From the NCBI GenBank assembly GCA_030613835.1, contig JAUWLH010000079.1, positions 1 through 7,004 of the forward strand: a stretch of 7,004 nt of DNA. The letters run 5' to 3'. A program made the position numbers and the translations under genes. The notes under the pieces were generated by a model that did no database searches, was not told where the DNA came from, and saw only the letters and a list, made by a program, of their open reading frames with translations. Positions 4,509-7,004 of the stretch are shown in pieces; position 1 is the first letter of the stretch; every line of letters starts with the position of its first letter. Origin of the DNA: Candidatus Bathyarchaeota archaeon. Its GTDB lineage: Archaea > Thermoproteota > Bathyarchaeia > TCS64.

Positions 4509-5193
4509 GTACCAGCCCAGCTACAGCATGCTTGAGGTGGAGTTGGAGAAGGATGAGAGGATAACAGGCGAATCTGGGGCCCTCACTTACATGAGTCCTA
4601 ACATCGATGTCAACGCAAGGACAAGGGAGAGGAGCCTTCTTAGCAGCCTCAAGACCAGCATACTAGGCGGTCAGAGCTTGTTCGTCACTGATTTCACGTC
4701 AATGGATGGACCAGGGAAATTAGCCCTCGTCGCGGCGCCCATCGGGGACATCATCAAGCTTGATATCAGCCCCGAGAACGGGTACATCATCCAGAAATCA
4801 GCATACCTAGCATCAACCCAGGAAATCGATCTGGACGTGAGGTGGGAGGGTTTCACCCGCGGCCTGTTCGGACAGGGCCTTTTCATGGTGAGGACCTCGG
4901 GGAACGGTGACCTGTTCATAAACAGCTTCGGAGCCCTTGACAAGCATGTGCTTGCGCTTGGTGAGCAGCTGGTTGTTGACAATTTTCACCTGGTTGCGTT
5001 CAGCGATACCTGCGAGTACGAGGTTCGCAAGTTCGGTTCATGGAAGGACACATTGTTCAGCGGGGAGGGCCTGGTGACCTACATCGAGGGACCCGGTGAG
5101 GTCTACATACAGACCAAGAACCTGAGGGAGTTCGTTGATTGGATCTGGCAGCTAATCGGGCCGAAGGTGGCGATGAGGACAAGAAGTAGATGA
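4492..5193 (+). CDS. AIM24 family protein (TIGR00266/DUF124)
   Basis: The 233-residue protein matches the AIM24/TIGR00266 family in length and along its whole sequence. AIM24 proteins are beta-rich; the yeast member acts in mitochondrial inner-membrane organisation, while the role of prokaryotic members is unknown. Visible features are MKYEIKYQPSYSMLEVEL at the start, GESGALTYMSP (26-36), LKTSILGGQSLFV (53-65), a long beta region with GLFGQGLFMV (124-133), LGEQLVVDNFHLVAF (156-170), LFSGEGLV (188-195) and GPGEVYIQTKN (200-210). The TTG at 4492 puts Met exactly at the family N-terminus and is preceded by GTGA and a TATA box. A TTG at 4405 in the same frame would add 29 residues that do not look like the family. 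The stop overlaps the HAD gene by four bases (ATGA), so the two are likely coupled. The family call is firm, the exact start less so. Confidence 0.87.
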   Translation: MKYEIKYQPSYSMLEVELEKDERITGESGALTYMSPNIDVNARTRERSLLSSLKTSILGGQSLFVTDFTSMDGPGKLALVAAPIGDIIKLDISPENGYIIQKSAYLASTQEIDLDVRWEGFTRGLFGQGLFMVRTSGNGDLFINSFGALDKHVLALGEQLVVDNFHLVAFSDTCEYEVRKFGSWKDTLFSGEGLVTYIEGPGEVYIQTKNLREFVDWIWQLIGPKVAMRTRSR

Positions 5194-5210
5194 TCGATAC
5201 CATCTACTTC
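5183..5210 (+). promoter_or_regulatory. inverted repeat enclosing the AIM24 stop and HAD start
   Basis: GAAGTAGATG (5183-5192) pairs perfectly with CATCTACTTC (5201-5210) over an eight-base loop. The left arm contains the whole ATG start of the HAD gene and most of the overlapping TGA stop of the AIM24 gene. In mRNA this would hide the start codon until ribosomes finishing the first gene open the stem. The likely ribosome-binding site (GAGG, 5175-5178) lies just outside it. Confidence 0.5.
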
Positions 5211-5897
5211 GACAACTGGAACACGCTGGTCAAGGCCCCTAAGCTCATGAAGCGGGGCAGCAGCACAAGGATATTCCAGGAGTATCTCAGAGGTCAGGGC
5301 CTTGAGGTGCCAGATAACTTCATCGATATCTACGTCCTCATTGCTAGGGCACAGAACATGAAGGCCAAGAAGGATGGCCACAGAGAGCCTGATTACAGGC
5401 AGAGGCTTGAGGAGGTATTCACGGAGCTGGGTCTACCTGGTCCCGTCGAGCACTCCAAAGGCGCGTGGGAGCACTACCTGAAGAAATGGCCCGAGCAGAC
5501 TGAGTACTTCAACGGGGTCCCCGAGATGCTGGCAGACCTCAAAGAGAGCTATAAGCTGGGAATCATCACCAACTACATGGATGGACCCACGTGCAGGGTA
5601 GTCTTTGAGAAGCTGGGTTACGATGATATTTTCGACTCGTTGGTGGTCTCCGAGGAGCTTGGATACATCAAGCCGGCCCAGATACTGTTCGAGACCGCGC
5701 TGAAGGAGACGGGTTCAAGGCCTGAGAACAGTGTCATGGTGGGTGATACATTCGGCGCTGATGTCGTGGGTGGCAATCTCGCAGGTATGAAGACGGTGCT
5801 TGTTGATATATATGACAACCAGCACGAGAACTACCACAAGGCAACAGCCGTCATCAACGATATAATCGAGTTCCCCGAAGCCCTGAGACACCTCTAG
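5190..5897 (+). CDS. HAD-superfamily hydrolase with altered motif I
   Basis: This 235-residue protein has the HAD type I fold with a helical cap between motifs I and II. Motif I reads FDNWNTL: the nucleophile Asp8 is present, but the position two residues on, normally the Asp that acts as general acid/base in phosphatases, is Trp10. Motif II (IITNY, Thr127), motif III (YIKP, Lys161) and motif IV (VGDTFGAD, Asp186 and Asp191) are intact. True 2-haloacid dehalogenases carry Tyr at this position, so a phosphatase is not a safe guess; a dehalogenase-like or other hydrolase, or a weakly active protein, is possible. The start is fixed by the ATGA overlap with the AIM24 gene and by GAGG eleven bases upstream. 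It ends convergently against the second HAD gene. Superfamily is certain, substrate unknown. Confidence 0.88.
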   Translation: MIDTIYFDNWNTLVKAPKLMKRGSSTRIFQEYLRGQGLEVPDNFIDIYVLIARAQNMKAKKDGHREPDYRQRLEEVFTELGLPGPVEHSKGAWEHYLKKWPEQTEYFNGVPEMLADLKESYKLGIITNYMDGPTCRVVFEKLGYDDIFDSLVVSEELGYIKPAQILFETALKETGSRPENSVMVGDTFGADVVGGNLAGMKTVLVDIYDNQHENYHKATAVINDIIEFPEALRHL

Positions 5898-6559
5898 GTT
5901 CCAGCGATCTCTATTATTTCCAGGAGGTCCTTCACTATTTTTTCGCAGCCTCCGTCGATAAGCCTCTGTGCCCACAGCTCGTCCCTCCAGTAGCCGATGA
6001 AATCAACGTTTGCGTTCCTTGCGGTGGTGAGGTCAGTGGTGGTGTCCCCGATGTACAATGTCTCCTCCGGCTGGGCCCCGACTTGATCTATCGTTACCAG
6101 GAGCTGTCTCGCATCCGGCTTTGGGTGGAGGGTATCGTCCCTGGCAACTACAGCGTGGAAAAACTCGCCCAATTCGTACATCTCAAGGACCCTGTCGGCG
6201 TAAGCCCGGTGGCTCCTCGTACAGATTCCAAGCCTGTACCTTTCGGCGTGAAGGGCCTGGATGGTCTCTAATGCGTTTGGCTTGAGCTTCATCGTCAGCA
6301 GCGCATCGAGCTCTATGTTGTTCATCACTTGGTCCAGCTCGATCAGGGTGGACTCCAAGTTCTCCTTGGGCAGCCCGAACTCCAGGAGGGTCTTGGCACC
6401 TCCTCTGGTGACCATGTATGCCTTCCTACGGTCCTCGATGTGCTCCACCATCCCATTACGTCCTAGGAGCTCCTTGATCTGCTCTCCCATCTTCTCATAG
6501 TCTATCTTGCTCTCAACCAGGGTCCCGTCTAGGTCGAAGACAACGGCTTTGTATGGCAT
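5894..6559 (-). CDS. HAD-superfamily phosphatase, phosphoglycolate phosphatase-like
   Basis: This 221-residue protein is a canonical HAD phosphatase: FDLDGTL (Asp9, Asp11), GICTRS (Thr114), HPKPD (Lys147) and IGDTTTDLTTA (Asp172, Asp176), with a helical cap at about residues 15-85. It should remove phosphate from a small metabolite with Mg2+; phosphoglycolate phosphatase and related sugar-phosphate phosphatases are the nearest descriptions, but substrate cannot be read from sequence. The start is the ATG at 6559-6557, four codons before motif I. An in-frame ATG at 6598 would add 13 residues, but lies only about 16 bases from the TATA element at 6612-6617, upstream of the start site predicted at about 6588. 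Its TAG stop shares the CTAG at 5894-5897 with the facing HAD gene, so there is no room for a terminator between them. Confidence 0.9.
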   Translation of the reverse strand: MPYKAVVFDLDGTLVESKIDYEKMGEQIKELLGRNGMVEHIEDRRKAYMVTRGGAKTLLEFGLPKENLESTLIELDQVMNNIELDALLTMKLKPNALETIQALHAERYRLGICTRSHRAYADRVLEMYELGEFFHAVVARDDTLHPKPDARQLLVTIDQVGAQPEETLYIGDTTTDLTTARNANVDFIGYWRDELWAQRLIDGGCEKIVKDLLEIIEIAGT

Positions 6560-6611
6560 CAGAGTTATTCCGAGCCCATGGCTTATGAACTCTGCCATGA
6601 ATGAAATCTTT

Positions 6612-6617
6612 TTTAAA
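6612..6617. promoter_or_regulatory. symmetrical TATA element between HAD gene and tRNA-Ala
   Basis: TTTAAA reads the same on both strands and is flanked by T and A runs. About 26 nt away, it predicts a start near 6640 for the tRNA (mature end at 6645) and near 6588 on the minus strand for the HAD phosphatase (ATG at 6559). It is the only good TATA candidate in this intergenic gap, so the two genes may share it. Confidence 0.5.
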
Positions 6618-6644
6618 TTGGCTCGTGGTTCATTGGGAAGTGAC

Positions 6645-6717
6645 GGGCGAGTAGTTCAGGGGTATGAATGCCTGGTTTGCAACCAGGAGGTCGGGGGTTC
6701 AATTCCCCCCTCGTCCA
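6645..6717 (+). tRNA. tRNA-Ala (anticodon UGC)
   Basis: A complete 73-base cloverleaf is visible. The acceptor arm GGGCGAG (6645-6651) pairs with CTCGTCC (6710-6716) and includes the G3-U70 wobble pair that alanyl-tRNA synthetase recognises; the discriminator is A6717. The D arm lies at 6654-6669, and the anticodon stem CCTGG/CCAGG holds the loop TTTGCAA with anticodon TGC at 6678-6680. The T arm is GGGGG-TTCAATT-CCCCC (6693-6709). There is no intron, and the CCA end is not encoded (CTT follows), so it must be added by nucleotidyltransferase. The T4 at 6719-6722 in an AT-rich tail probably ends transcription. Confidence 0.97.
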
Positions 6718-6846
6718 CTTTTAAATAATATTAGTTAAATAACATGTGCACACCATGCGCTCTATCTTCGGTCATATCAGAGAGTTTCGGTGAATTTTGG
6801 ATAAAGGAATCGAATCGGAGATTCTTTCCTCGACAGCGCATAAGAA

Positions 6847-6854
6847 TATTAATA
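6847..6854 (+). promoter_or_regulatory. possible TATA box of the right-edge gene
   Basis: TATTAATA predicts a start near 6876, followed by GGGGA (6879-6883), which lies five bases ahead of the ATG at 6889. The two signals support that ATG over the ATG at 6873, which is in another frame and soon reaches a stop. Between the tRNA and here (6724-6840) I see no gene, only a tandem GAATC repeat (6807-6816) facing GATTC (6820-6824). Confidence 0.4.
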
Positions 6855-6888
6855 AAACAGATAAAGTGACTTATGATTGGGGACGGGA

Positions 6889-7004
6889 ATGGAGAGAGAG
6901 ACAAAAAAAATCGTCGAGGAAGAACTAGAATCCAAGGTCCAGGAAATAGAGCAGAGGTTTCAAGCTCAAATTGAACAAGAACTAGACCAAGTAAAGGAAC
7001 AACT
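6889..7004 (+). CDS. partial charged coiled-coil-like protein
   Basis: An open frame runs from ATG 6889 off the right end, giving the first 38 residues. The sequence is almost all Glu, Gln, Lys, Arg, Asp and aliphatic residues with no Pro or Gly (for example VEEELESKVQEIEQRF), so it should form a long helix or coiled coil. Glu and Gln use GAA and CAA more than in the nearby genes. Subunits of A-type ATPase stalks, prefoldin-like proteins and many uncharacterised coiled-coil proteins start this way; the fragment is too short to choose. A purine-rich GGGGA and a TATA box precede it. Confidence 0.55.
   Translation, partial: MERETKKIVEEELESKVQEIEQRFQAQIEQELDQVKEQ

Noticed and set aside
6560..6598. 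N-terminal extension of the minus-strand HAD phosphatase from ATG 6598
   Set aside because: The family starts a few residues before FDLDGT, and the predicted transcript start near 6588 lies downstream of this ATG.

Overview
The window reads as chromosomal DNA of an archaeon. It has TATA-box promoters about 26 nt ahead of starts, an oligo-T stretch directly after a stop codon, a tRNA gene without an encoded CCA tail, AGG-rich arginine codons and archaeal-type gene families (ScpB, AIM24/TIGR00266, small zinc-ribbon membrane proteins). A euryarchaeal or Thermoplasmata-like lineage is plausible, but nothing here fixes the phylum and an Asgard archaeon cannot be excluded. No mobile element, CRISPR array or phage gene is visible.

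Layout. Positions 1-130 hold a nested inverted repeat and a GC-alternating palindrome. At 133-363 lies a small basic zinc-ribbon protein whose codon use differs from its neighbours. purD (504-1751) starts exactly where its TATA box predicts transcription to begin, so it is probably leaderless. It is followed after 40 nt by scpB (1792-2328, TTG start) and then by a membrane-anchored DNase I-like nuclease (2359-3288). A two-gene unit follows: a 43-residue single-span membrane microprotein (3456-3587) overlapping by one base a zinc-ribbon/three-helix membrane protein (3587-3940), closed by a T7 tract.

Positions 3948-4491 form the one long stretch without a confident gene. It contains a TATA-like box followed by a 16-bp dyad, a 10-bp perfect stem with alternative internal pairings, a possible 24-residue membrane peptide, and a 27-nt near-copy of the start region of the next gene. 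That gene, an AIM24-family protein (4492-5193, TTG start), overlaps a HAD-fold hydrolase (5190-5897) by ATGA. A perfect 10-bp inverted repeat encloses the overlap. The HAD protein has Trp in place of the second catalytic Asp. It runs convergently into a second, canonical HAD phosphatase (5894-6559, minus strand), and the two genes use the two strands of one CTAG as their stop codons. A symmetrical TATA element lies between that phosphatase and a tRNA-Ala(UGC) gene (6645-6717). The window ends inside a coiled-coil-like reading frame (6889 onward).

Functionally the genes are mixed housekeeping: purine synthesis, chromosome condensation, an extracytoplasmic nuclease, small-molecule dephosphorylation and alanine decoding. 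The parts most worth a second look are the translationally coupled microprotein pair, the gene-free region with its duplicated gene-start sequence, the start-codon hairpin between the AIM24 and HAD genes, and the HAD protein with the altered catalytic motif.
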